DNA from: Actinoplanes sandaracinus
GTDB lineage: Bacteria > Actinomycetota > Actinomycetes > Mycobacteriales > Micromonosporaceae
Direction: 5' to 3'
DNA length: 64,000 bases
Assembly: GCF_030009775.1 (NCBI RefSeq)
Contig: NZ_JASCTH010000023.1
Location: forward strand, 125,749-189,748
The notes under the pieces were generated by a model. That model did not search any database. It was not told the DNA's origin and saw only the letters and a program-made list of their open reading frames with translations. The position numbers and the translations under genes are program-made. Below are positions 8,743 through 17,027 of this stretch, piece after piece. The first letter of the stretch is position 1. Every line of letters begins with the position of its first letter.

Positions 8743-9894
8743 ATGGCAGCGCGCAGATCGATCGGCATCGTCGTCAACGGTGTCACCGGCCGGATGGGCT
8801 ATCGGCAGCATCTGGTTCGTTCCCTACTCGCCATCCGTGAGCAGGGCGGCGTGCCGCTGGCCGGGGGCGGGCACATCTGGCCCGAGCCGATCCTGGTCGG
8901 CCGTGACCCGGACAAGCTGGCCGCCATCGCGGCCCAGCACGGGCTCACCGAGTGGACCACCGACCTGGACGCGGCGCTGGCCCGCCCGGACGCGGAGATC
9001 TACTTCGACGCCCAGGTGACCTCGCAGCGCGAGAAGGCGATCCGCCAGGCGATCACCGCCGGCAAGCACGTCTACACCGAGAAGCCGCTGGCCGAGAGCT
9101 CGGCGGCGTCGCTGGAGCTGGCCGAGCTGGCCACCGCCGCGGGCGTCCGCAACGGCGTCGTCCAGGACAAGCTGTTCCTGCCGGGGCTGCGCAAACTCAA
9201 GCGGCTCATCGACGGCGGGTTCTTCGGGCAGATCCTCTCGGTACGCGGCGAGTTCGGTTACTGGGTCTTCGAGGGCGACTGGCAGGTCGCTCAGCGCCCG
9301 AGCTGGAACTACCGCCTCGCTGACGGCGGCGGCATCGTGATGGACATGTTCCCGCATTGGAACTACGTGCTCGAGGAGCTGTTCGGCAACGTCCGCACGG
9401 TCCAGGCGACCACCGCCACGCACATCACCAAGCGGGTCGACGAGCGTGGCGAGGAGTACACGGCCGACGCCGACGACGCCGCCTACGCGATCTTCGAACT
9501 GGAGGGCGGCATCGTCGCCCAGCTCAACTCCTCCTGGACGGTCCGGGTCAACCGGGACGAGCTGGTCGAGTTCCAGGTCGACGGCACCCACGGCAGCGCG
9601 GTGGCCGGCCTGCGCGGCTGCAAGATCCAGCACCGGGCGACCACGCCGAAGCCGGTGTGGAACCCCGACCTGCCGCTCACCGGCAAGTCGTTCCGCGACG
9701 AGTGGGCCGAGGTGCCGGACAACGAGGAGTTCGACAACGGCTTCAAGGTCCAGTGGGAGGCGTTCCTGCGGCACGTCGTCGCGGGCGAGGTCTTCCACTG
9801 GGACTTCTCCTCCGGCGCGCGCGGTGTCCGGCTGGCCGAGGCCGGTCTGCAGTCGGCTCGCGAGGGCCGCCGGATCACGATCGGGGAAGCCTGA
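8743..9894 (+). CDS. Gfo/Idh/MocA-family sugar oxidoreductase
   Basis: NAD(P)-dependent oxidoreductase of the Gfo/Idh/MocA family, 383 residues. The Rossmann region begins IGIVVNGVTGRMGYRQH, where GxTGRMG replaces the usual GxGxxG. The family signature EKPLAES (Lys and Pro at the catalytic edge) is at about residues 110-116, and the C-terminal alpha/beta sheet domain includes DGGGIVMDMFPHW, with the typical catalytic His. A strong GGAGGGG precedes the ATG. It is the first gene of a three-gene operon under a LacI-type palindrome. It most likely oxidises a sugar, sugar acid or glycoside, making a keto intermediate for the two TIM-barrel enzymes that follow. The substrate is unknown. Confidence 0.88.
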   Translation: MAARRSIGIVVNGVTGRMGYRQHLVRSLLAIREQGGVPLAGGGHIWPEPILVGRDPDKLAAIAAQHGLTEWTTDLDAALARPDAEIYFDAQVTSQREKAIRQAITAGKHVYTEKPLAESSAASLELAELATAAGVRNGVVQDKLFLPGLRKLKRLIDGGFFGQILSVRGEFGYWVFEGDWQVAQRPSWNYRLADGGGIVMDMFPHWNYVLEELFGNVRTVQATTATHITKRVDERGEEYTADADDAAYAIFELEGGIVAQLNSSWTVRVNRDELVEFQVDGTHGSAVAGLRGCKIQHRATTPKPVWNPDLPLTGKSFRDEWAEVPDNEEFDNGFKVQWEAFLRHVVAGEVFHWDFSSGARGVRLAEAGLQSAREGRRITIGEA

Positions 9895-9895
9895 C

Positions 9896-11026
9896 ATGAG
9901 CGTCGTGAACCTGCCCGGCGGGCGGCGGCTGACCCTGTCCGCGTCCACCTGGGCGAAGCCGGCCGGGCCGCCGAGCAGCCGGATCGCGTACGCCGCCGCT
10001 CATGTCGTCGCCGACCCGCGCGCGGAGAACGCGCCCGGTGAGCCGGCCGCCCTCGACTGGGAGCGGACGCTGGCCTTCCGGCGTCACCTGTGGTCGCACG
10101 GTCTCGGTGTCGCCGAGGCGATGGACACCGCGCAGCGCGGAATGGGCCTGGACTACGCCGCGACCAGGGAGCTGATCAGGCGCAGCGCGGCAGAGAAGGG
10201 CGGCCCGATCGTCGCCGGGGTGGCCACCGACCAGCTGCCGCCCGGCCAGGTGACACTCGAACAGATTCGTGCGGCCTACACCGAGCAACTCGGTGACGTC
10301 CTGACCGCGGGAGCCGCGCCGGTGCTGATGTGCAGCCGGCATCTCGCCTCGGCGGCGCGGGATGCCGACGACTACCTCGGCATTTATCGTGACCTGCTGG
10401 AGAAGTCGGACAAGCCGGTCGTGCTGCACTGGCTGGGTACCGCGTTCGACCCGGCCCTGGAGGGCTACTGGGGTTCGTCCGATGTGGACAAGGCCACCGA
10501 GACCGTGCTGGAGCTGATCAACAGCAACCCGGCGAAGGTCGACGGCATCAAGGTGTCGCTGCTCGACGCCGACCACGAGATCGGCCTGCGCCGTCGCCTT
10601 CCCGCCGGAGTGCGGCTCTACACCGGCGACGACTTCAACTACCCCCAGCTGATCCGCGGTGACGAGCAGGGCTACTCGGACGCGCTCCTGGGGATCTTCG
10701 CGGCCATCGCGCCGGCCGCCGGTGCCGCGTTCGCCGCGCTCGACCGTGGTGACCTCGACGAGTACGACGGGATCTTCGCGCCGACCGTGCCGCTGTCCCG
10801 GCACATCTTCAAGAAGCCGACGTTCTGGTACAAGACCGGCATCGTCTTCCTCGCCTGGCTCACCGGCCACCAGGACCACTTCACCATGGTCGGCGGCCTG
10901 CAGTCGGGCCGATCGGTGCCGCATTTCGCCACCCTGATCGAGTTGGCCGACGCCGCCGGTCTGTTCCCCGACCCGGACCTGTCCGCGCACCGGGCGAACC
11001 GCTTCTTCGAGGTGATGGCCGGATGA
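9896..11026 (+). CDS. DUF993 (dihydrodipicolinate-synthase-like TIM barrel) protein
   Basis: A 376-residue protein of the DUF993 family, related in fold to class I aldolases of the DHDPS superfamily. VDGIKVSLLD contains Lys219 at the place of the Schiff-base lysine in DHDPS-type barrels, which supports carbon-carbon bond chemistry on a keto substrate. The ATG follows the upstream stop by one base and has GGGGAAG before it, and the last codons overlap the next gene (ATGA). The operon suggests a role after sugar oxidation, perhaps retro-aldol cleavage of a keto-sugar. The family has no established reaction that I know of, so this is inference. Confidence 0.82.
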   Translation: MSVVNLPGGRRLTLSASTWAKPAGPPSSRIAYAAAHVVADPRAENAPGEPAALDWERTLAFRRHLWSHGLGVAEAMDTAQRGMGLDYAATRELIRRSAAEKGGPIVAGVATDQLPPGQVTLEQIRAAYTEQLGDVLTAGAAPVLMCSRHLASAARDADDYLGIYRDLLEKSDKPVVLHWLGTAFDPALEGYWGSSDVDKATETVLELINSNPAKVDGIKVSLLDADHEIGLRRRLPAGVRLYTGDDFNYPQLIRGDEQGYSDALLGIFAAIAPAAGAAFAALDRGDLDEYDGIFAPTVPLSRHIFKKPTFWYKTGIVFLAWLTGHQDHFTMVGGLQSGRSVPHFATLIELADAAGLFPDPDLSAHRANRFFEVMAG

Positions 11027-11814
11027 GCCGCTTCTCCTTCAACCAGATCACCGCCAAGCACTGGGAACTGACCGACATGGTCAAGGGCCTGGTCGAGGCC
11101 GGCGTGGACAAGGTCGCCCTGTGGCGTGAGCCGGTCGCCGAGTACGGCCTGGAGCGCTCCGCCGCCCTGGTCCGCGACGCCGGCCTGTCCGTGACCACGC
11201 TCTGCCGCAGCGGCTTCTTCCAGCTCGACGGCTGGTTCGACGAGAACCGCCGCGCCATCGACGAGACCGCCGCACTCGGCGCGCCCGTGCTGGTGCTGGT
11301 CTCGGGCGGGCTGCCCGACGGCTCGAAGGACATCGCCGGGGCCCGCAAGCACGTCGCCGACGCGATCGCCCAGTTGGTTCCGCACGCGGCCGCCGCCGGG
11401 GTCACCCTGGCGATCGAGCCGCTGCACCCGATGTACGCCGCCGACCGCTGCGTCATCAACACCTGGGACCAGGCCCTCGCCATCGCCGGGCAGCACCCCG
11501 CCGGCCAGGTCGGCGTCACCGTCGACACCTACCACCTGTGGTGGGACGACACCGTGCTGGAGAAGATCGAACGAGCCGGCGACCGGATCGCGATCTATCA
11601 GCTCGCCGACTGGATCACCCCGCTGCCGGCCGGCGTCCTCACCGGCCGCGGCCTGCCCGGCGACGGCTGCGTCGACATGCGCGCCTTCCACACCGCGGTG
11701 CAGAAGGCCGGCTACACCGGCCCGATCGAGGTCGAAGTGATGAACTCCGAACTCTGGCAGCGCCCCGGCCGCGACATCCTGGCCGACACGATCGCCGGCT
11801 ACCAGAGCATCTGA
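11023..11814 (+). CDS. Sugar phosphate isomerase/epimerase-like TIM barrel
   Basis: A 263-residue protein of the xylose-isomerase-like TIM-barrel superfamily (AP endonuclease 2 fold). Metal-ligand candidates are Glu132 (LAIEPLHP), Asp168 and His171 (VDTYHLWW), and Glu238 (IEVEVMNSE), which is the expected Glu/Asp-His/Glu set. The start overlaps the DUF993 stop, so the two are translationally coupled. In such operons these barrels act as epimerases, isomerases or beta-eliminases on 3-keto-sugars. It ends 27 bases before a convergent terminator. Confidence 0.85.
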   Translation: MSRFSFNQITAKHWELTDMVKGLVEAGVDKVALWREPVAEYGLERSAALVRDAGLSVTTLCRSGFFQLDGWFDENRRAIDETAALGAPVLVLVSGGLPDGSKDIAGARKHVADAIAQLVPHAAAAGVTLAIEPLHPMYAADRCVINTWDQALAIAGQHPAGQVGVTVDTYHLWWDDTVLEKIERAGDRIAIYQLADWITPLPAGVLTGRGLPGDGCVDMRAFHTAVQKAGYTGPIEVEVMNSELWQRPGRDILADTIAGYQSI

Positions 11815-11841
11815 CGGGGTCCGGCGTCTTCGGCGGAGACT

Positions 11842-11873
11842 CCGGCCCGCGGTCAACGAAGCCCGCGGGCCGG
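11842..11873. terminator. Bidirectional hairpin terminator
   Basis: Perfect 11-bp arms (11842-11852 and 11863-11873) with a ten-base loop lie between the convergent sugar operon and the gene at 11902. The hairpin can serve both directions. Confidence 0.75.
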
Positions 11874-11901
11874 CCCTGCCCTCCAAGACGGGGTTACGGG
11901 G

Positions 11902-12267
11902 TCAGGCCGGCTCCCGCTCCACGGCGTCGAAGATGTCCGCGTCGACCTCACGCTGCCACGGCGGAAGGTCGTCCCAATCGGCGACGTACGACGGTTTCGG
12001 GTCAGGGACGAAGCGGTGGATCTGGGTGATCCAGCACAGCGCGACGAAGCGGCCACGCTGTTCCCTGTTCAACTTCGACGCGCCGCCGTCGCCCGCCTCG
12101 ACGAGCGCCCGGACCAGCCCGTAGACGTTGGCCGCGGCCTGGCGCTCCCATTCCGGCGTCTCCTCCCACGGCGCGACATAGCCGGGTTTCGGCTCCCCGG
12201 GGAAGTGCTTGCGCACCCCCGAGATCCACGCCTCACGAAAGATCCGGCCGGCTTCGGTGGTCGTCAT
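11902..12267 (-). CDS. Hypothetical protein with internal duplication
   Basis: A 121-residue soluble protein with two copies of one unit. Copy 1 runs W-I-x2-V-R-K-H-F then EPKPGYVAPWEETPEWER. Copy 2 runs W-I-x2-I-H-R-F-V then DPKPSYVADWDDLPPWQR. Each copy ends in a short helix (VYGLV, IFDAV). The shared core is PKPxYVxxWxxxPxWxR, rich in Trp and Pro. No family name is secure, although the P-W-x-R pattern resembles RyR-type tryptophan motifs. The ATG is at 12267 and the gene lies 15 bases downstream of the XRE regulator on the same strand, so they may form an operon. Confidence 0.75.
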   Translation of the reverse strand: MTTTEAGRIFREAWISGVRKHFPGEPKPGYVAPWEETPEWERQAAANVYGLVRALVEAGDGGASKLNREQRGRFVALCWITQIHRFVPDPKPSYVADWDDLPPWQREVDADIFDAVEREPA

Positions 12268-12282
12268 CGTCTCACTGTTCTC

Positions 12283-12894
12283 TCAGGTGGCGGCGATCAC
12301 ATGCAGGACCCGGTCGTTGAGGTCGGCGACACAGGTACCGCGTTCCTCAGTGAGCCTGCTGTCATCGAATCGAAGCCAACCGCCAGGAATGGATTCTCGG
12401 GAGATGCCGGCCACCTCGCCGGCGGTGTCGAGGGCGTTCTCGCAGCGATCCAGATCGCCGAGACTGGCATAGGTCGTCGCCTGAACTGCGGCGACCCAGT
12501 GCGTGGTGGGAAGCCGGTTGTCTCTCCATTGATCGTGCGCGCCGGCCTCGCGGCCGGCCGATGCGGCGAGGCTGAGGCGTAGGAGCTCGCGGCGGTACAT
12601 ATCCAGGGCAGCTGTCGGCTGTGGATCGCTCATGACGTCACCGGAAATAGCGTGCGTGGCCTTAACGGCAGTGCGAGGACTCTCTGGATCAGTGACCAGA
12701 AGTCGATCCAGCTCCCCCGGTGTCACAAGGAGAGCCGCGCAAAGCTTGCTCCTGGTGTGGGGATACGGGTCGGTCTCCCCCCGTTCCAGCCGTCCGATGG
12801 TGGTGCGATCGGAACCTATGCGGACGGCAAGCGCTTCCTGGCTGTAGCCGAGTTCGGCGCGGCGCTTGATCAGTCGATCGCGTCTGGCCGCCAT
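12283..12894 (-). CDS. XRE-family helix-turn-helix regulator
   Basis: A 203-residue transcription factor. The N-terminal HTH (residues 1-60) reads RRAELGYSQEALAVRIG and then TTIGRLERGETDPYP, which is the canonical Cro/CI recognition pattern. The C-terminal part is Ala/Leu-rich and probably a ligand or dimerisation domain of the actinobacterial XRE type. The ATG at 12894 has GGAGG five bases before it, and a longer frame to 12942 is less likely. It is divergent from the small gene at 13061 and may control both directions. Confidence 0.82.
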   Translation of the reverse strand: MAARRDRLIKRRAELGYSQEALAVRIGSDRTTIGRLERGETDPYPHTRSKLCAALLVTPGELDRLLVTDPESPRTAVKATHAISGDVMSDPQPTAALDMYRRELLRLSLAASAGREAGAHDQWRDNRLPTTHWVAAVQATTYASLGDLDRCENALDTAGEVAGISRESIPGGWLRFDDSRLTEERGTCVADLNDRVLHVIAAT

Positions 12895-13060
12895 CACCAC
12901 CTCCGCCGGATTCCGTCCTTCGACCAGGCTAAGGGACACCATGGCCTACTTGCGGCATGCCGTACAGATGCCTCACGGATGCGCCATCGCTGCCGTGTCA
13001 CGTCAGGGCGCCTGCCGGTGTGATGGAGAAACCTCCGAGAATTCTCGTTGAGGAGATTCC

Positions 13061-13147
13061 GTGATCACTCGGGATGAGTTGGTGGCCGCGCTTCGGGTGC
13101 AGCCGTTCAACGTCGAGGTTCGAGTTCCGGCAGGCGGGCTCCGATGA
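13061..13147 (+). CDS. Small protein (28 aa), hypothetical
   Basis: A GTG start with AGGAG seven bases upstream opens a 28-codon frame (MITRDELVAALRVQPF and so on) that ends in an ATGA overlap with the next gene. Its start resembles that of short actinobacterial hypothetical proteins, and the tight coupling and good ribosome site are the only support. Function unknown. Confidence 0.4.
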   Translation: MITRDELVAALRVQPFNVEVRVPAGGLR

Positions 13148-13656
13148 CCGAGCCGAACGGCGTCGACGATGACCTGCGAGGCATCGCGGCGCGGGTAGCG
13201 GATCAACTCTCCTACGAGGGGTACGCGCACATCGAGGACGACCGGGTCGAAGACCTTGCCGTGACGCTGGGCAGGTTTCTGGCGGCAGCGGGCATCCCGG
13301 TCCGCGACGGGCCGGGCGGCAGCGAGCGGTGGCCGGATGAGCGCGGCGACCACGCCGAACAGCCGGGGTCAGCGGCGGTAGGCGCGATGCAGGAAGTACA
13401 GCGCCAGGCCCGCCGCGGCGGCGGTGAGGGCCATCTGCGACAACCTGCCCCACCAGCTGTCCCACTGGCCTTCGGCGATGGTGCCGGATCGGATCAGTAC
13501 GCGGCAGAGCAGCGCCGATCCGAACACCGTCACCGCGGCGACGATCCACCAAGGGCGTGCGGAGGTCTTGTCCTTCTGCATGGGTTCAGCGTTGTCGAAG
13601 CGGGCGCCGGCCACATCTGGCGCGTGACCGGTTCCGGTCTACAACCATGGATATAG
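13144..13656 (+). CDS. Hypothetical; N-terminal 60 residues plausible, C-terminal part doubtful
   Basis: The first 60 codons give an acidic helical protein (IAARVADQLSYEGYAHIEDD, LAVTLGRFLAAAGIPV) like small actinobacterial hypotheticals. After that the composition changes to low-complexity Arg/Gly/Gln and the frame runs antisense to the membrane protein at 13369-13614. A frameshift near 13340 that removed the true stop would explain this. The start overlaps the 28-residue gene. Treat the end coordinate with caution. Confidence 0.35.
   Translation: MTEPNGVDDDLRGIAARVADQLSYEGYAHIEDDRVEDLAVTLGRFLAAAGIPVRDGPGGSERWPDERGDHAEQPGSAAVGAMQEVQRQARRGGGEGHLRQPAPPAVPLAFGDGAGSDQYAAEQRRSEHRHRGDDPPRACGGLVLLHGFSVVEAGAGHIWRVTGSGLQPWI
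13369..13614 (-). CDS. Small membrane protein, two TM segments
   Basis: An 81-residue protein with two hydrophobic helices (WWIVAAVTVFGSALLCRVLI and ALTAAAAGLALYFL) and a basic end HRAYRR. The start is uncertain: GTG at 13614, or ATG at 13581, which gives MQKDKTSARPWW. The residue make-up is much more protein-like than the frame opposite. Function unknown. Confidence 0.55.
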   Translation of the reverse strand: MAGARFDNAEPMQKDKTSARPWWIVAAVTVFGSALLCRVLIRSGTIAEGQWDSWWGRLSQMALTAAAAGLALYFLHRAYRR

Positions 13657-13892
13657 GCCGGCGGCCGGGATGCGCCTGACAGGCGGCGAATCTGCGGCGG
13701 GGCGGGCGCGTTCGATCACCCGGCCCGGCCTGGCCCGAACGGGCGCTGACCGGCGTCGCGCGACCGCGGGGCGTCTCCGGTTCGCCGGTTTCGGCGCCTG
13801 ACGTCACGGGGCAGCGGCAGGACCGGCAGCGTTCTACGATCTTGCCACCGTGCGGCATCTGGGCCGCCGGTCTCATGGGGGAAAGGTCGACA

Positions 13893-15251
13893 GTGGCCCG
13901 TTCCAGATGGCTGCCCCGCATCACTCTTCCACTTCTCGCCACCGTCTCGGCCACCGCGGTGGCCGTGCCCGCCCAAGCCGCCAGTGTCGGTGTGGCCTCG
14001 GTCGTCAAGACGACGATCGTGCAGTTCAAGGCGGCTGCCAAGCAAAAGAACCGGGTCGTGGTGACCCGGTCCGGCAACACCGTCACCATCGACGACCGGG
14101 TCAAGATCAAGGCCGGTCCCGGTTGCCGGGCCGTCAAGAAGGACAAGACCAAGGTCACCTGCCGGGTCGCCAAGGCGCCGACCCTGCTGCGGGTCTACAC
14201 CTACGACGCGGCCGACTCGATCACCAACAAGACGAACCTGCCGCTCACCGCCAGCGGCGGCACCGGCAAGGACACCATCGTCGGTGGCCCTGGCGCCGAC
14301 GCGCTGCACGGTGACAGCGGCAACGACACGCTGTACGGCAACGGCGGCGACGACGGCATCTGGGGCGACGGCGGCAACGACCGGATCTCCGGCGGCGACG
14401 GCAACGACCGGCTCTACGGCTGGACGGGCGACAACCGGGTGTGGGCTGGCAACGGCGACGACCACGTCGAGGTCTGGACCGGCACCAACGAGGTCTGGGG
14501 CGGCGCCGGCAAGGACACCGTCTACGGCAGCCATGGTGTCGACCGCCTCTGGGGCGGCGACGGCCGGGACGAGCTGTTCGGCCAGGGCGGCGACGACGCC
14601 ATCGACGGCGGCGCCGGTCCGGACCACGTCTCCGGCGAGGACGGTGACGACGTCGTTCACGGCGGCGCCGATGACGACGTGGTGCTCGGGAACTACGGCA
14701 ACGACACCCTCTTCGGTGGCGACGGCGACGACGAGCTTCGCGGCGAGAACGGCGACGACCGGGTCTACGGCGAAGCCGGCATCGACGAGATCTGGGCCGA
14801 CGCGATCAAGAACGACGGCGACCGGGACGGTCAGGGCACGGACTACTACTCCGGCGGCGCCGCCAACGACTCCGTCGTGTACCGCAACTACCGGGCGTCT
14901 CCGGTCACCGCCGACCCCGACGGAGTCAGCGGCGACGACGGCGCGGACGGCGAGCGCGACACCATCGCCACCGACGTCGAGGGCATCTGGGGCGGCTTCG
15001 GCGACGACACGCTCACCGGCGGTCCCGGCACGAACTTCCTGCACGGCCAGGAGGGCAACGACACGCTGCGGGGTCTCGGCGGCGAGGACTACCTGTTCGG
15101 TGATGACGGTGACGACAATGTGGACGGTGGCGACGACGGCGCCCGCGACTGGGTCGACGGCGAGGGCAACACCTCCTCGACGCCCGGTGACACCTGCTAC
15201 CAGTGGGCGCTCGACGACCTCGACGACTGCGAGCTGATCATCACCCCGTGA
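13893..15251 (+). CDS. Secreted RTX-type calcium-binding protein
   Basis: A 452-residue exported protein. GTG at 13893 has GGGGGAAAGG upstream and opens directly into a Sec signal peptide (basic ARSRWLPR, hydrophobic core, then AVPAQA|A). Residues about 115-410 are a run of about 18 glycine/aspartate nonapeptide units of the GGxGxDxUx type (for example GGDGNDRLYG, GGDGRDELFG), which fold as a calcium-loaded parallel beta-roll. No hydrolase or adhesin domain precedes the repeats and the C-terminus is a plain acidic tail with two Cys. It probably acts at the cell surface or outside the cell. A type I secretion signal is unlikely because a Sec leader is present. Confidence 0.88.
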   Translation: MARSRWLPRITLPLLATVSATAVAVPAQAASVGVASVVKTTIVQFKAAAKQKNRVVVTRSGNTVTIDDRVKIKAGPGCRAVKKDKTKVTCRVAKAPTLLRVYTYDAADSITNKTNLPLTASGGTGKDTIVGGPGADALHGDSGNDTLYGNGGDDGIWGDGGNDRISGGDGNDRLYGWTGDNRVWAGNGDDHVEVWTGTNEVWGGAGKDTVYGSHGVDRLWGGDGRDELFGQGGDDAIDGGAGPDHVSGEDGDDVVHGGADDDVVLGNYGNDTLFGGDGDDELRGENGDDRVYGEAGIDEIWADAIKNDGDRDGQGTDYYSGGAANDSVVYRNYRASPVTADPDGVSGDDGADGERDTIATDVEGIWGGFGDDTLTGGPGTNFLHGQEGNDTLRGLGGEDYLFGDDGDDNVDGGDDGARDWVDGEGNTSSTPGDTCYQWALDDLDDCELIITP

Positions 15252-15258
15252 CGACCGG

Positions 15259-15597
15259 CTAGCCGCTGGATTTCTGGGAGCGGAGCTCCACCAGGAGTCC
15301 GTCGCGGTCGGTGAGGACCGCACCGAGGATTCGCCGGCCTGCCGCGAGCAGGTCGGCGACATCCGGGGTGCTGAGCGCGTACATCACCAGGGCGCCGTCC
15401 CGGAACGACGTCACGATGCCGGCCCGGCGCAGGACCGCGAGCTGCTGGGACAGGTTCGACGCCTCCACGTCGATCTCGGCGAGCAGGTCGCGGACCGGTC
15501 GCGGGCCGTCCTGAAGCAGTTCCAGCACCCGGATCCGGACCGGATGACCGAGGGTCCGGAACATCTCGGCCTTCGCCTGGTACAGCGGCACTGACAC
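15259..15597 (-). CDS. ArsR-family winged-helix regulator
   Basis: A 112-residue HTH repressor. The core reads EMFRTLGHPVRIRVLELLQD, followed by the recognition region EASNLSQQLAVLRRAGIV and a wing with DGALVMYALS, all standard for ArsR/SmtB. I see no cysteine cluster of the metal-binding ELCVC type, so it may be a non-metal member. GTG at 15597 has GGAGGGG seven bases upstream, and an ATG at 15636 is less well placed. It converges on the RTX gene with a gap of seven bases. Its target is unknown. Confidence 0.85.
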   Translation of the reverse strand: MSVPLYQAKAEMFRTLGHPVRIRVLELLQDGPRPVRDLLAEIDVEASNLSQQLAVLRRAGIVTSFRDGALVMYALSTPDVADLLAAGRRILGAVLTDRDGLLVELRSQKSSG

Positions 15598-15892
15598 GTC
15601 GCGTCCCCTCCGCCGAGAATCCAGCTCTACCGGCATCCAACCGTGGAGACACGGGCATGGTTACGGCGTACTCCAGACGTTGCTCTCGGCAAGCGGGACC
15701 ACGACGCACCGCGACGTGAAGCGTTGAGCAGTTTCGGACTTGCAGAAATCTTCATCTGTTCCCTTACACGTTCTATGAACCCACGACCCGGCCCCGACGG
15801 GGCGGACATCGTGTGCGACCGGTTCCGGTCGGTGTCGTACACGCTCGTCGCAGACCCGGATCGCTGATCCGGACAAGCGCGGGAGGACCGAG

Positions 15893-16264
15893 ATGCCGGA
15901 CATGGACGTAGCCCTCAAGGACGCGATGCAGATCGACGGCGCCATCGGTGTCGCGCTCGTCGATCGGTCCAGCGGTATGGCGCTGGGCGTCGCCGGCGGA
16001 AGCCGGGACTTCGACCTCCAGGTGGCGGCGGCCGCCAACACCGAGGTGATCCGGGCGAAACTGCGCACGATGGAGATGCTCAGCCTGCACGAGAACATCG
16101 AGGACATGCTGGTCACGCTGGACACCCAGTACCACCTGATCCGCCCGCTGACCGGGCGCTCCGGGCAGGGTCTCTTCCTCTACCTGGCACTGCACAAGGA
16201 CCGCGCCAATCTCGCCCTCGCCCGCCACCAGCTCAAGCGGATCGAGGGCACCCTCGACATCTAG
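15893..16264 (+). CDS. Roadblock/LC7-like small protein
   Basis: A 123-residue soluble protein beginning MPDMDVALKDAMQIDGAIGV, with a GVALVDRSSGMALG strand-turn-strand and long helices. That is the layout of Roadblock/LC7 (MglB-type) domains which, in actinobacteria, act on small Ras-like GTPases. No GTPase gene is beside it, unlike the conservon at 41.7 kb. A GGGAGGACCG ribosome site precedes the ATG. The fold is inferred from the pattern, and a partner elsewhere in the genome is possible. Confidence 0.7.
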   Translation: MPDMDVALKDAMQIDGAIGVALVDRSSGMALGVAGGSRDFDLQVAAAANTEVIRAKLRTMEMLSLHENIEDMLVTLDTQYHLIRPLTGRSGQGLFLYLALHKDRANLALARHQLKRIEGTLDI

Positions 16265-16280
16265 TGCGAGACACTGGGGT

Positions 16281-17000
16281 GTGTTCGCGCCCCCGATGAC
16301 AGAGGTCCGCACCGCGATGATGATTCAGCGGTGGCGGCGGATGACGTTTCTGCACTGGCGTTATCCCGTCGAGGCTGTCGGTCCGCTGCTTCCGGCCGGC
16401 CTCACCCCCGACGCCGAGGACGGCCAGGTCTGGGTGGGCATGCTTCCGTTCCTGATGGACGAGGTGCGCCCACCCTGGGTGCCCGGTCTGCCATGGCTGT
16501 CCACCTTCCCGGAGACCAACCTGCGGACGTACGTCCGTGGCCCCGACGGCGGCGCCGGCATCTTCTTCTTCTCGCTCGACGCGGCCCGGCTGCCCGCGGT
16601 GGTGGCCGCCCGGGTGGGGCTCAACCTGCCGTACCGCTGGTCCCGGATGTCGCTGCGCACCGACGGTGATGTCACCGAGTACCGCGGGAACCGCCTCTAC
16701 GAGCCGCGTGGCGCCGGTTACCGGGTGCGGGTGCGCACCGGGGAGGCGTTCCCGATCGCCGAGCTCGGCCAGATCGATCACTACCTGACCACCCAGTACC
16801 GCCTCTACACGGTCGTCGGCGGCCGTCTCGTGTCCGTCGACGTGTGGCATCCACCCTGGGTGCTGCACCGCGCCGAGGTGCTCGACCTGCGCCAGGATCT
16901 GACGGCGGCGGCCGGCCTGCCGGCTCCGCACGGTAGCCCGCTGGTGCACTCGTCGCCCGGCGTGCGCACCCGGATCGGCCTGCCCCGAGTGGTCCGCTGA
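16281..17000 (+). CDS. DUF2071 (YqjF-like) protein
   Basis: A 239-residue protein of the DUF2071/YqjF family. Typical segments are FLHWRYPVEAVGPLLPAGL, VGMLPFLMDEVRPPWVPGLP and FPETNLRTYVRG, followed by a strand-rich C-terminal half. The family has an acetoacetate-decarboxylase-like fold but no agreed reaction. The start is either GTG at 16281 or ATG at 16296. It seems to be monocistronic, with a convergent terminator just downstream. Confidence 0.8.
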   Translation: MFAPPMTEVRTAMMIQRWRRMTFLHWRYPVEAVGPLLPAGLTPDAEDGQVWVGMLPFLMDEVRPPWVPGLPWLSTFPETNLRTYVRGPDGGAGIFFFSLDAARLPAVVAARVGLNLPYRWSRMSLRTDGDVTEYRGNRLYEPRGAGYRVRVRTGEAFPIAELGQIDHYLTTQYRLYTVVGGRLVSVDVWHPPWVLHRAEVLDLRQDLTAAAGLPAPHGSPLVHSSPGVRTRIGLPRVVR

Positions 17001-17027
17001 CCGGATTCGCACATCTGTTCGAGTTAT

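Noticed and set aside
14228..15120. Regularly spaced repeats as a possible CRISPR array
   Set aside because: The repeats are coding (GGxGxD units), vary in sequence and are in frame throughout.
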